From the NCBI GenBank assembly GCA_905221605.1, contig CAJNDS010002348.1, forward strand, positions 411,242 to 475,241: a stretch of DNA of 64,000 nucleotides. Direction: 5' to 3'. Below the pieces are notes generated by a model. That model made no database searches. It saw only the letters and a program-made list of their open reading frames with translations, and was not told the DNA's origin. This DNA comes from Symbiodinium natans. Lineage: Eukaryota > Sar > Dinophyceae > Suessiales > Symbiodiniaceae. How positions within the stretch are numbered: position 1 is the first letter of the stretch; each line of letters begins with the position of its first letter. Positions 43,901 to 52,906 of the stretch are shown here, in pieces. The position numbers were made by a program, and so were the translations under genes.

Positions 43901-44991
43901 GAACATCGTGAGGATGACATCGCTATATCGTGATCACGATCAACCACAACGACTACCAGGATAAAGCAAAAGAAGCAAAGGTCGAGTTTCATCTGTCTTT
44001 AGCCTCCGCAAGAATGATTCGTGAAGAACGCCATTCCATGAAGAGAACTTGCATGAATAGCATACGAATCCTTTCCAAACCCGTCATGCAAGCGTTGCGT
44101 TTGCAAGGGGGGGCGGGGGGGAGGGCTGCGCTCCCCCTATGAAAGTTGTCCCATTTGAATGCAAAGAACACAAGGTTGTTCCCGCTGCCATTTTCCCACT
44201 GCCATTTAGAGAAAATGGAGGCTTTCCGATTAAAATATACAGAAAGTAGAGGGTTCCTACCAAAATTTTGAGAGGTTAGAGGTTTTCGTAGCGTTTGGAC
44301 AACAAAGGTGTTCCTGTACAAACAAGAGAAATGGGGCCAACAAAGGCAGCACAAAAGATCGAAGCTTTACCCTTCTTTGGGGGGACGAAAGGGTGTAGGC
44401 CGGCAATTTTGTAGATGCGTCCTGTTTTGGGTCCCGGTTGAGAAGCCGGCCCAAAGGAAACACAGTCTAGACCCTAAACCCGAGCCGCAATAACTCAGAA
44501 TCCCTAAGCCCTAAGACTTGAAGTAACTAGCACGCTCTACACCCTGAACCCTACTCCCTGAACCCTACCAACTAATAAACCCCAAGCCCTCCTGTGACAC
44601 TTAGGCTTCCGCAACTTGAAAAAAGTTGACCCAACACCCGAAACCCTAAACCCTAAGCCCTAAGCCCTAAACCCTAAACCCCCGGTACTCGCATCTTTTC
44701 TAAAGGTAAAAGAAAAGCTCCGCGACACTTTCCGCGGCCCTGAGCCCTGAATCACTTATTGGGGTTAGTGTTTAAAGGGTTTAGGGTTTAGGGCTTAGGG
44801 TTTAGGGTCTAGGGTCTAGGGTTTAGGGTTTAGGGTTTAGGGTTTAGGGTTTTATGGTTCGGGGATCCAACTTGGGGTCCCCCATTTTTCGCAAACCCCT
44901 ACGAGTACCTCCCAGGAAGAGCTGCAAATCGTTCAGCTCCAACTTTCTGGCTGGCCGGAAGCACAGCGCCTTCATGAAGAAAGTTTGGGAG
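37951..44991 (+). CDS. GT32-type DXD glycosyltransferase, multi-exon
   Basis: Core exons: 40718-40794 (GFEQVLINDTNIADYIPDLP), 41306-41367 (RSDVIRYALIYHHGG), 42765-42811 (IYMDTDILVLRDLNE) and 42920-42989 (DDYDLISYSQKIRGWIW). The SD..RY...Y..GG.Y.D.D signature is that of GT32 sugar transferases (OCH1, alpha-1,4-GlcNAc/Gal transferases), which act in the Golgi; DTD binds nucleotide-sugar and metal. Phases agree: AG|A gives YF-R-LPD, G|GC gives HHG-G-IYM. Likely 5' exons: 37951-38025, a start with a hydrophobic anchor (MALGTMGVATLVAVLLVPTL); 38835-38875; 39116-39161 (ADCKIFAMWDYHAGK); 40133-40168 (VPFFIQKDLESW). Likely 3' exon: 44916-44991 (SSNFLAGRKHSAFMKKVWE). Exons between 42990 and 44915 and the stop are missing. 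Donors are GC or GT. The core is secure; the ends are inferred. Confidence 0.8.
38026..38834 (+). other. Intron of the GT32 gene (GC-AG) with telomeric tracts
   Basis: From CAG|GCAGGACC to GTGCAG|C. Contains CCCTAAA words, TTTAGGG words and an island at 38560-38690 that reads open on the minus strand (LALPSLKVHTPADSQ); I did not assign it. Confidence 0.45.
41480..41705. repeat. GTTTATAGGGTTTATAGAG degenerate repeats
   Basis: Variants of GTTTATAGG and GGTTATAGAG spread over ~220 bp inside the 41368-42764 intron of the glycosyltransferase gene; possibly decayed GGGTTTA repeats with inserted TA. Confidence 0.6.
42160..42393. repeat. Homopurine (GGGAGA)n tract
   Basis: About 230 bp with almost no pyrimidine on the + strand, made of GGGAGA, GAGAGG and GGGGGAGAGA units. 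Such a tract can form triplex DNA. It lies within a glycosyltransferase intron; the two ORFs through it (42154-42393 minus, 42236-42451 plus) are repeat artefacts. Confidence 0.9.
42625..42710. mobile_element. Family E, uninterrupted copy
   Basis: TTGGGGTGCTCCCCATTAGA, CAGTCCTTGATAGGGATTAG, AGAATCCCTATTAAGGACT. The arms CAGTCCTTGATAGGGATT and AATCCCTATTAAGGACT are inverted. It lies in the glycosyltransferase intron just before exon 42765. A third partial copy is at 4553-4628. Confidence 0.75.
43490..44480. other. Long purine-rich non-telomeric stretch
   Basis: About 1 kb without telomere units, rich in GAAGAA, AAGAAAG and GAAGAG words, with a GGGGGGGCGGGGGG patch at 44105-44120. ORFs of up to 121 codons on either strand show no recognisable family. 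Likely intronic, since the glycosyltransferase frame resumes at 44916. Confidence 0.45.
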
Positions 44992-45110
44992 GCCCCCTGG
45001 GTCGCAGTCAGGGGTTTCGGCTTTCAGGCTAGCCCTAAACCCTAGCCCTAAACCCTAAACCCTAAACCCTAAACCCTAAACCCTAAACCCTAAACCCTAA
45101 ACCCTAAACC

Positions 45111-45186
45111 CTGAACCCTGAACCCTGAACCCTGAACCCTGAACCCTGAACCCTGAACCCTGAACCCTGAACCCTGAACCCTGAAC
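45111..45186. repeat. (CCCTGAA)n telomere-variant tract
   Basis: About 11 CCCTGAA units sit between two CCCTAAA blocks, so a point variant was expanded in the middle of an ordinary tract. A second, shorter CCCTGAA run lies at 58460-58496. Confidence 0.9.
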
Positions 45187-45560
45187 CCTAAACCCTAAAC
45201 CCTAAACCCTAGCCCTAAACCCTAACCCTAAACCCCAAACCCAAAATCCGAAAATCCCAAAGCGCAGCTCAGCTGTGGGGTTTCGGGTCTTGGGGTTGTA
45301 AACCCTATTACCTTGAGCCCTCAGAGTTTCGCTCCGCCAGGGTTTAGAGTTTAGGGTTTAGGGTTTAGGGTTTAGGGCTTTGCACGGGTTGACTTTTTCT
45401 TACATGAAGTAGGGCTTGGGGGGTGGCAGCCCTAAACACCTCAAACCCTAAACCCCGAACCCCAAAGCCTAAGTCATACAAGCCCGTTCATAAGAAATCT
45501 TGGCACCTTTGGTCCGAACACTGCACCACCCTAAACCCTAAACCCTAAACCCCGAACCAG

Positions 45561-45629
45561 GCGCAGAAGAAGGCCATGACCGACCACTGCACCTCTCACG
45601 ACGATCGCGACACCAAGGCCCGCCCCTAA
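45561..45629 (+). CDS. Candidate exon, unidentified
   Basis: Acceptor AACCAG|G, then AQKKAMTDHCTSHDDRDTK. It either continues through a GC donor (AAG|GCCCG at 45618) or ends at TAA 45627-45629. Confidence 0.55.
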   Translation, partial: AQKKAMTDHCTSHDDRDTKARP

Positions 45630-46055
45630 GCCTCGGAATCCCAATCTTGGGGTTTGGGGTTTAGGGTTTAGGGTTAGGGTTTAGGGTTTAGGGTTTGGGG
45701 TTTAGGGTTTCGGGTTTAGGGTTTAAGGTTTAGGGTTTAGGGTTTAGGGTTTGGGGGTTTGGGGTTTAGGGTATAGGGTTTAGGGTTTGGGGTTTGGGGT
45801 TTGGGGTTTAGGGTTTAAGTTAAGGTTAAGGGTTTAAGGTTTAGGGTTTAAGGTTGAGGGTTTAGGGTTTAGGGTTGGGGTTTGGGGCTTAGGGTTTAGG
45901 GGTTTAAGTAAGGTGTAGGGTTTGGGGCTCTACTTGAAGGGCTCTGGATGCGAGGATTCGAGAGCTTGTAAACTTAGGGTTTAGGGTTTAGGTTCAGGGG
46001 GGTTTAGGGTTTTCTTGGAAAATCGTAGAGCTTGGGCGATTCGTTTTTCTTCCAG

Positions 46056-46103
46056 CTTCCCTTGCATATTTTTCGGTGGCAGCGCGGACTTCCAGCTTCG
46101 GAG
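46056..46103 (+). CDS. Candidate exon FPCIFFGGSADFQLR
   Basis: A strong pyrimidine tract (CGTTTTTCTTCCAG) precedes it; GC donor CGGAG|GCCC. Fifteen codons with phase bases. Product unknown. Confidence 0.55.
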
Positions 46104-46248
46104 GCCCTGTAGGAAGTAAAGCCGCAGAACCCCTTAACACCTAAACCCTAAACCCCTAAACACTTAAGCCCCTAAACCCCAAGCCCCTGAACCCCTAAAC
46201 ACCAAAACCCCCCAAGCCCTGTTCTTAGGGCCTTCAGACACTTGAGTT

Positions 46249-46343
46249 ATATCCCCTTTGGGAATTATGTTGTATTTTTGTTTATATAAAACCCAAGAGG
46301 ATATTAAAATCTTATGCTTAAAAAGGTTCTAAGGGGAGTATAG
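46249..46343. mobile_element. Family C, copy 3
   Basis: Same order: TATATCCCCTTTGGGAATTA, TTGTTTATATAAAACCCAAG, AGGATATTAAAA, GGTTCTAAGGGGAGTATAG. The three copies are about 95-98 bp and clearly homologous. Confidence 0.8.
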
Positions 46344-47051
46344 CAGACACTGGAGATCGGGATCCCATGAGGTGTGCTGCCCCGCAGATCCCAAGAAGAA
46401 GTGCCATGTGCACTGGGGCGCTACTTGGCCGATGCTTACGCTTTTTGGGTTTAGGGTTTAGGGTTTAGGGTTTAGGGTTTAGGGGTTTAGGGTGTAGGGT
46501 TTAGGGTTTAGGGATTGGGGTCATGCACCTTGCCAAACCCTAAGCCCTAAACCCCAAATCCTAAACCCGCTAATGTCTAGGGAAGGGGGAGAGGAGCACT
46601 TAAACAAAAGCACAAGTACTTAGGGTTTCGGGTTGAGGGTTTGAAGTAGGGTACGGGCCGCTTTGGGGTGTTTAGAGAGATGGAAAGCGCACCCTCGCCT
46701 GATTTCACAGGTTTTGGGATTTTTGGTCTAGTAGGGTTTAGGGTTTAGGGTTTAGGGTTTAGGGTTTAGGGTTTAGGGTTTAGGGTTTAGGGTTTAGGGT
46801 TTAGGGTTTCGAGTTCAGGGTGAGGCTGGCACCTCCAGGATTGGGATGAAGAACCCGAAGCCCGATTTCCTGAACCCTAGTTGCGTGTCCAAGTGGGGTT
46901 GCGGGGTTGGGGCTTCGCAACCACTTACCATGAACACTTGCACCCGAGACCAAACCCCTAAACCCTGAACCCTCAACCCTCAACCCTAAGTCCTAAACCC
47001 TCAACCCTCAACCCTAAACCCTAGCCCTAAACCCTAAACCCTAAACCCCAG

Positions 47052-47589
47052 GCCATCGGCGAGATGGTGTCCCACCCTGCCTTCGACGAGTTTGCTGCCT
47101 CCAACCCCACGATGAAGAAGCATTGCTTCGCAGAGGAGGACTGTGGGGAGGGCTTACGGGTACTTATTAACCAAGTATAATTGTACTTAGGGGTTTAGAG
47201 TTTAGGGTTTAGAGTTTAGGGTTTAGGGTTTAGGGTTTGGTTATTAGCCCATTTTACTGTACTTCTCACCCACTCAAGAGCCCCTTAAGTGCCCTAGTAT
47301 GGCGCAGAGGAGGAAGGGGACTCGATGGCTGATTGGGTTTAGGGTTCAGGGGTTCAGGGGTCTAGGGGTTCAGGGTTTAGGGTTTAGGGGTTCCGGGGTT
47401 TAGGGGTTTAGGGGGTTTAGGTTTCAGGGGTTTGGGGGTTTAGGGGTTTTAGGGGGTTAGGGTTTTAGGGGTTTTGCGGGTTTAGGGGTTTTGCGGGTTT
47501 AGGGGTTGTAGGGGTTAGGGGTCTGGGGTTGGCGATGTACGACTTACCTAGGAAGCCCAGAATTTTCAAACTTCTCTTATTATGTTTTT

Positions 47590-47620
<31 letters not shown>

Positions 47621-47878
47621 GGGTCGGTTGCATTCTAAGCCTCATGAGGCAGACAGGGCACCCCCGTCCCATGCCTGAGCTGTCGGAACTCGGACTTCGC
47701 ATGGTGGTGGATGCGTCCCGGTCGGGGTTTGTGGGGTTTGTAGGGTTTAGGGTTTAGGGTTTAGGGTTTAGGGCTTAGCTCTCTAAACCCAAAAACCCTA
47801 CACCACCAACCCTCACCCCCGCCCTCAGTGCTTCTTTGTCTTGCAAAGGGGAGTTCTTGAAGTGATCCAACTACCCAG
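47052..47878 (+). CDS. Exon chain with a possible cyclic-nucleotide-binding segment
   Basis: Exons 47052-47151 (AIGEMVSHPAFDEFAASN ... AEEDCGE), 47308-47336 (EEGDSMADW, completing E across the junction), 47653 to about 47717-47726 (PMPELSELGLRMVVD) and 47829-47878 (CFFVLQRGVLEVIQLP). Phases agree for the first two junctions; the third needs a GA or GC donor inside exon 3. The last exon has a fine acceptor (CCCCCGCCCTCAG) and GTGAGC donor. FFVLQRGVLEVI resembles the beta-strand of cyclic-nucleotide-binding domains (FY.V..G...V), as in PKA/PKG regulatory parts. That assignment rests on one short motif and is tentative. Confidence 0.5.
47158..47302. mobile_element. MITE family A, copy 4, with telomeric insert
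   Basis: Family words (TTATTAACCAAGTATAATTG and AGAGCCCCTTAAGTGCCCTA) lie on either side of a GGTTTAGAGTTTAGGG-type run at about 47190-47237. This is a second independent case of a telomere-type tract inside this element family. The exon at 47308 follows at once. Confidence 0.75.
47587..47623. repeat. poly-T/poly-G run
   Basis: About 14 T followed by about 23 G. Similar long G or C runs occur at 10270-10286, 10361-10373, 19669-19684, 25848-25858, 40575-40589, 40690-40712 and 52271-52288. Lengths of such runs are often unreliable in assemblies. Confidence 0.8.
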
Positions 47879-47929
47879 GTGAGCCGAAGTGCGAGGGTCA
47901 GAATCTAGCTTTCAGACCCATATGAAACA

Positions 47930-48065
47930 GGGTTTATATTACTGTTATTGGTGAGTGTATATAAGGTTCCTTTTTGAAATTGGTGAGTGTATATACCTGG
48001 TGTCCTTTTGGGGGTACAAGAAATATATACCCTACTTCATATAACCTTCTCCTATAGTGTGGAAC
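47930..48065. repeat. Dispersed repeat (family F), copy 2
   Basis: GGTGAGTGTATATAAGGTTC, ATTGGTGAGTGTATATACC, GTGTCCTTTTGGG, ACAAGAAATATATACCCTAC. It is clearly related to 28610-28760. Confidence 0.7.
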
Positions 48066-48227
48066 TCGGGTGGTATGTCCAAGTTTCCATGATCTTCCTA
48101 TATCATCCTCAACAGACTCCACACCCCTAGCCGGCCCTAGCTCCCTAAACCCTAAACCCTAAACCCTAAACCCTAAGCCCTAAACCCTAAACCCGCTGAT
48201 CTTCCTTCTTGGGCCCGCGTCGGCGCG

Positions 48228-48279
48228 ATGGGCTGCGGCGCTTCGAGCCGGAAGGAGCTGACGTGCACGGAACCACAAA
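48228..48279 (+). CDS. Possible first exon with N-myristoylation motif MGCGASSRK
   Basis: ATG followed by GCGASSRKELTCTEPQ and a good donor (CACAAA|GTGAGG). MGC..S is the classic dual-acylation signal for membrane anchoring. The same bases could instead be an internal exon starting at TTCGAG|C (RKELTCTEPQ), in phase with 47829-47878; the two readings cannot both hold. Confidence 0.4.
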
Positions 48280-48565
48280 GTGAGGCCCGCGGGCTGGGTT
48301 TAGTATTTAGGGTTTAGGGTTTAGGGGGGAGTTGGGGGGGGGTTGGTGGATAGCCTATAGCCCCAATAGCAAGCCCCAAGCCTAAGCACTGCTTTTGTCG
48401 CAGTGAGAGCTGCAGACTGGTGTACAAGCTTGAGGCTTTGAACCTCCCTGGGTTCCCCCGAAGCAAACCCCAGAACCCTGCAGGCCCCAAAGCCCTGCAA
48501 GCCCTAAACCCTAAACCCTAAACCCTAAACCCTAAACCCTAAACCCTAAACCGCATTCGTCCGAG

Positions 48566-48784
48566 GAGCTGCAAGGGGATCGGATCTTCCTGTGGAAGCA
48601 GTGGAGGCCAGATGGTGTTGCCACTGGCTCAGGGGAGTACATGTTCGACACCGCGCAGCAGATGACTTCACCTCCCTGGTGGTGCGCCAGCAGGTGAAGT
48701 TATCTGCTGCGCGGTGTCCAACATGTACAATCCCGACGCTTGGGCTGCAACGTAGCGGATGTGGGCTTCGTAGACCTCTGCCAG
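48566..48784 (+). CDS. Two exons split by an introner-like hairpin
   Basis: Exon 48566-48614 (ELQGDRIFLWKQWRPD plus G) and exon 48756-48784 (CG then DVGFVDLCQ). Together they give ..RPD-A-DVGFVDLCQ in phase. The 141-bp hairpin repeat between them is therefore a GT-AG intron. Acceptor before: CCGAG|G; donor after: CCAG|GCTGG (GC). Product unknown. Confidence 0.65.
48615..48755 (+). mobile_element. Introner-like hairpin element, copy 1 (141-nt intron)
   Basis: Begins GTGTTGCCACTGG and ends GGCTGCAACGTAG. Arms 48641-48673 and 48692-48724 are complementary over 33 bp around an 18-nt loop, with one C:C mismatch and one pair that would be G:U in RNA; outer GTAC/GTAC extends the stem. A near-identical copy is at 49296. 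GTTGC and GCAAC form short terminal inverted repeats. Confidence 0.85.
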
Positions 48785-48799
48785 GCTGGGGCAGGCACA

Positions 48800-49250
48800 G
48801 GGTTTAGGGTTTAGGGTCTATAGGGTTTTGGGTATAGGGTATAGGGTTTAGGGTTTAAATTTGGGCTACAGCTGCTTCCTGGGCATGCGCGACCGAGAAT
48901 GTGTCCCATTGAGTTGAGGGTGTTCAGGCACCGTTGACCGTCTGGTTCGATGAGGAACCCGTCTTTGGGACACTGCGCAGATGATGGTACCTGGAGCCTC
49001 CCCAGCAATGAGCGCGAAATGCGAAGTGGCGGTCGACGGTGGAATTCAGGAGCACCTCGGCGCAGAAGTCGCAAGACTGAGGGAGTGTCACGCTCAGAAG
49101 CTTTGAGCTCTCAGGAGCCTGAAAACGCTCGTGAAATGAAGAGGTCAATCCCAAATGCAACGAAGCATAGCGAATCGTTCCATTTCGCAAAGACATGCGC
49201 GTGCTGCTCGGACGAGTGAGGTCCCCTCTAGAAGGGGGGCTTTAGCCTTC
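48800..49250. other. Region with overlapping open frames on both strands
   Basis: Likely holds one or more + strand exons, such as TTCAG|G at 48930 with APLTVWFDEEPVFGTL and a longer 89-codon frame (48950-49219) rich in Ser/Arg. Minus-strand frames of 87-90 codons overlap (with CPKDGFLIEPDGQRCL). I cannot decide strand or exon limits here. Confidence 0.4.
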
Positions 49251-49269
49251 GGGGAGCGGTTTGCACCAG

Positions 49270-49475
49270 GTACTTTGCGGTCCTAGCGAAGGCTGGTGTT
49301 GCCACTGGCTCAGGGGAGTACATGTTGGACACCGCGCAGCAGATGACTTCACCTCCCTGGTGGTGCGCCAGCAGGTGAAGTCATCTGCTGCGCGGTGTCC
49401 AACATTTACAATCCCGACGCTTGGGCTGCAACGTGAGCAAAGGGTTGCCCATACCACACAAGATATACAAGCAAG
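49270..49475 (+). CDS. Two exons split by the second introner-like hairpin
   Basis: Exon 49270-49295 (G then YFAVLAKA plus G) and exon 49443-49475 (GG then LPIPHKIYKQ plus G). Joined they read YFAVLAKAGLPIPHKIYKQ in phase. Acceptors CACCAG|G and CAAAG|G; donors GT and GT. Probably the same gene as 48566-48784. Product unknown. Confidence 0.65.
49296..49442 (+). mobile_element. Introner-like hairpin element, copy 2 (147-nt intron)
   Basis: Same element as at 48615. Arms 49322-49354 and 49373-49405 are a perfect 33-bp inverted repeat with an 18-nt loop CCCTGGTGGTGCGCCAGC. It begins GTGTTGCCACTGG; the element's end CTGCAACGT is followed by GAGCAAAG, so the acceptor used lies a few bases outside the repeat. 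Confidence 0.85.
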
Positions 49476-50447
49476 GTGGGGACACAGGCCCGGAGGTAAC
49501 CCTAAACCCTAAACCCTAACCCTATGAACTATGAACCCTAAACCCTAAACCCTAAACCCTAAACCCTAAACCCTAAACCCTAAACCCTAAACCCTAAACC
49601 TGCCGCTTGCAACCGGCGAGCCGCCCAGTTCCTGGTCGGATTATGGGGCCGGGGGGCTCCGCCTTGCTTGCAGATGCCGAAGAACACTGGCTTCGCAAGA
49701 GCGAAACCCTAAACCCGAAACCCGAAACCCCAAACCCTAAACCCTAAACCCTAAACCCTAAACCCTAAACCCTAAACCCTAGACCCTAAACCCTAAACCC
49801 TGACCATAAACCCTAAGCCCTAAACCCTTGAAATCGAAAGCCTCGGGGTGGCAAAAGAAGGCTGCCCTGAGCGCACAGACCCTAAACCCTAAACCCTAAA
49901 CCCTAAACCCTAAACCCTAAACCCTAAATAGCCCCGAAGCATCCTAAAGAGCTGCTGTGGTGAAATTTCCAAGCCTCGCCTGCACAAATACGCATCTGGC
50001 TGCTGTGTTTGCGATTGTTCCCGGACTGTTCCCTGGCTTGCACAATTACCCTAAACCCTAAACCCTAAACCCTAAACCCTAAACCCTAAACCCTAAACCC
50101 TAAACTAGTTGTGGTTCCTGGGCATGGCTTTTGACTGATGTTGACCTTGGCTTAAGCCCGGGCTTGGCTAGGAAGGACCGAGCTTAAGCCCAGCAGCGCC
50201 GCTAGAGTGATCCCCAAACCCTATACCCTATACCCTAAACCCTAAACCCTAAACCCTAAACTCAGCTGGGGCGTTGGTGCAACTTGCATCCACGGCACGC
50301 CCCCGGGATCGGCAGGCCTTGAGAGCCCTGCAAAGCAGGGCCACGGTGATCCTCAGTCGCACCCCCCAAATCGCAAGGGTGGCGCCGGTTCCGCACTGCA
50401 GCCCCATGTTGCACAAAAAGAGATATGCAAGCACAAGCAGCCCCTCA

Positions 50448-50590
50448 TTATATACATATATATATATATGTATATATACATATATATGTATATATAAATA
50501 TATGTGTATATATATATATATATATACATATATTATGTGTATATCTAGGTATATACCTATTCATGTTATATACTATATGTTTGTAAATGG
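50448..50590. repeat. (TA)n/(GTATATA)n block
   Basis: AT-rich alternating purine-pyrimidine sequence. It follows a GC-rich island with an open + frame (50274-50440, including ALRALQSRATVILSRTPQIA) that may be a terminal exon. Confidence 0.7.
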
Positions 50591-51739
50591 CAGTGGCCTC
50601 GCTGCATGGTGGTCGGATCGCGTTGGGCAAGTGTGAGGTTGAGGGATGAGGGCGGCTTAGTCAGCCTTTTTCCGCTTGAAAATCTGGGGTTTAGGGTTTA
50701 GGGTTTAGGGTTTAGGGTTTAGGGTTTAGGGTTTAGGGTTTAGGGTTTAGGGTTTAGGGTTTAGGCCTATACAAACCCTCAACCCTCAACCCTAAACTGA
50801 CTTGGGGTTTGGGATGTCTGGTTCGGTCTGGCGCTTGCCTTGGACGGTCTAGGGGCCTTTGAGCAGGGGGCCCCACTCAGGTTTTGATTGTTCTCATGTT
50901 TTGAGGGGGTGGGTTTAGAGTTAAGCCCTAAACCCTAAACCGCAAACCCTAAGGGTTTAGGGTAGATGGGGTCGGGGCCCGTTTCAGGGGTTTTGGGCCT
51001 GTCAGGATTTTGTGGGGCTTAGGGCTGTTTAGAGAGAGAGAGAGAGAGCGCGCGAGAGACAAAAAAGCAACTTTGCGACTTCAGAATGATATGCTGTCAA
51101 GAACCGAGGTTTGAGTCGATTTAGAAGAAAACTGGTTTCGGGGGGCCTGGAAAGGATCATAACGAAATTGCAGGCTCCAAGTGGTCCACATACCTAGGTC
51201 TCTTTGTTTTTGTGTGTCTTGACGAGGTCTCTCCTCAACCAGCCCGAAACCCCAAAGGCCAAGCCCTAAACTCACCTTCCCAACGCAATAGCCTACGGCC
51301 TTCCATGAAGATTCACCCCTCCTGCCTGAACCCTCCTGGTTTGGGGTTTAGGTTTGAGGGCTTGGGGGGGTGGAGGGGAGGGGTTGAGTAGGCCTACCCT
51401 TAAACCCTTTAACCCTTAAACCCTAAACCCTACACCCTAAACTAGGGGGGGGGGGGGGTTCTTTACTTTCCCCATTGTTGGGTCCCAGCTCGCATGAGCC
51501 AACCTAGATACCCTACGAGCATCCTAAGTCCAATGCCCCAAACCTCCTAAACCGAAAGCCCCAAACCCCAAACCCCAAACCCCTAACCCCTAAACCCTAA
51601 ACCCTAAACCCTAAACCCTAAACCCTAAACCCTAAACCCTAAACCCTAAACCCTAAACCCTAACCCTAAACCCTAAACCCTGGCCCCAAACCCGAAACCC
51701 CCCCATAAAACCGACGCTGGCAAAGCCACAGCACTGGAG

Positions 51740-51771
51740 GATGGCGAGTCCTTTGCCCCTGAGGGTGCGAG
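51740..51771 (+). CDS. Candidate exon DGESFAPEGA
   Basis: Acceptor CTGGAG|G and GC donor GCGAG|GCTTAG. An earlier acceptor (CCACAG|C) would lengthen it in the same frame. Product unknown. Confidence 0.4.
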
Positions 51772-52481
51772 GCTTAGAGGGCGCGCAGTTCCCCTTAAGC
51801 CGGCATGCAGGGTTTAGGGTTTAGGGTTTAGGGTTTAGGGTTTAGGGTTTAGGGTTTAGGGTTTCGGGTTTAGGAATTAGGGTTTAGGGTTTAGGGTTTT
51901 GGGTGTAGGGTTTAGGGTTTAGGGTTGAGGTTTAAGGGCTTATAGGGTAATTACACAGTAGCCCCTACAAGCCCCAAATCCGATATCCACATGAGCATGA
52001 GCAAGACCCTGCGCCACCGAGAGCAGCGTCCCAGGCGGCGGGCGAAGCTCTAATGCTGTAGCATCTCAAACCCTAAACCCTAAACCCTAAACCCTAAACC
52101 CTAAACCCTAAACCCTAAACCCTAAACCCTAAACCCTAAACCCTAAACCCTAAACCCTAAACCCTAAACCCTAAACTAAACCTAAACCCTAAACCTAAAC
52201 CCTAAAAACCCTAAACCCTAAACCCCTAAACCCTAAACCCTAAACCCTAAAACCGAAACCCGAAACCCTACCCCCCCCCCCCCCCCCAAAAAAAAAAAAA
52301 CAACAACAACAACAAGCAAAAAACAAATGCAGGTCCAAGCCGTGGCCAAGTAAAGGAAAGTAGCCTTCCCATCACATGGCAACAAGTAGAGGGCTCAAGC
52401 AGCTACTTGCAAGTGCCCTCTGTGACAATTTAGGGTTTAGGGTTTAGGTTTTAAGGTTTAGGGTTTGGGTTTTTAGGCCGA

Positions 52482-52570
52482 TTTGCTTAAGAACCAAAAG
52501 TCGAACATGTACTTCCTTCTTAGGGCAAGATGAGGAGCATTCTCTCCTTTATTCGAGGGTCCTTAAGCAA
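52482..52570. mobile_element. Short inverted-repeat element (family G)
   Basis: The arms GATTTGCTTAAGAACC and GGGTCCTTAAGCAAATC face each other across ~55 bp. Single copy in the window. Confidence 0.65.
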
Positions 52571-52651
52571 ATCGTAGTCTTCTGTCCTGAGGTATGGGCA
52601 CGGTGCTCTTCACCAAGCGCAAGCTAAACGACGCCCTGCCCTTTTTTACAG

Positions 52652-52692
52652 GGATCAAGACGAAGCAGCCTGGAAGCACTGGCTTTGCAAGG
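52652..52692 (+). CDS. Candidate exon DQDEAAWKHWLCK
   Basis: A strong pyrimidine tract and acceptor (CCCTTTTTTACAG|G) precede it. Reading one base in gives DQDEAAWKHWLCK; the other open frame gives IKTKQPGSTGFA. Donor not certain. Confidence 0.45.
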
Positions 52693-52862
52693 GGCACTGT
52701 TTATAGGGTTAGGGTTTAGGGTTTAGGGTTTAGGGTTTAGGTTTTAGGGTTTAGGTTTGAGCCGGCCCCAAACCCTCATCCTGAAACCTTAACCTCTCGA
52801 CCCCACACCCTCAACCCGAAACCCCAAGCCCTAAACCCTAAACCCTAAACCCCAAATTTAAG

Positions 52863-52906
52863 GAAACCAATGGATCGGCTGGCCTACCACCTCTTCAATG
52901 CGCAGG
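52863..52906 (+). CDS. Candidate exon KPMDRLAYHLFNAQ
   Basis: Acceptor ATTTAAG|G, GC donor CAGG|GCTTCC, 14 codons with phase bases on each side. Product unknown. Confidence 0.5.

Noticed and set aside
49261-49512. 83-codon ORF running through the hairpin (ADDFTSLVVRQQ...)
   Set aside because: It translates the inverted repeat, which the flanking exon phases show to be an intron.
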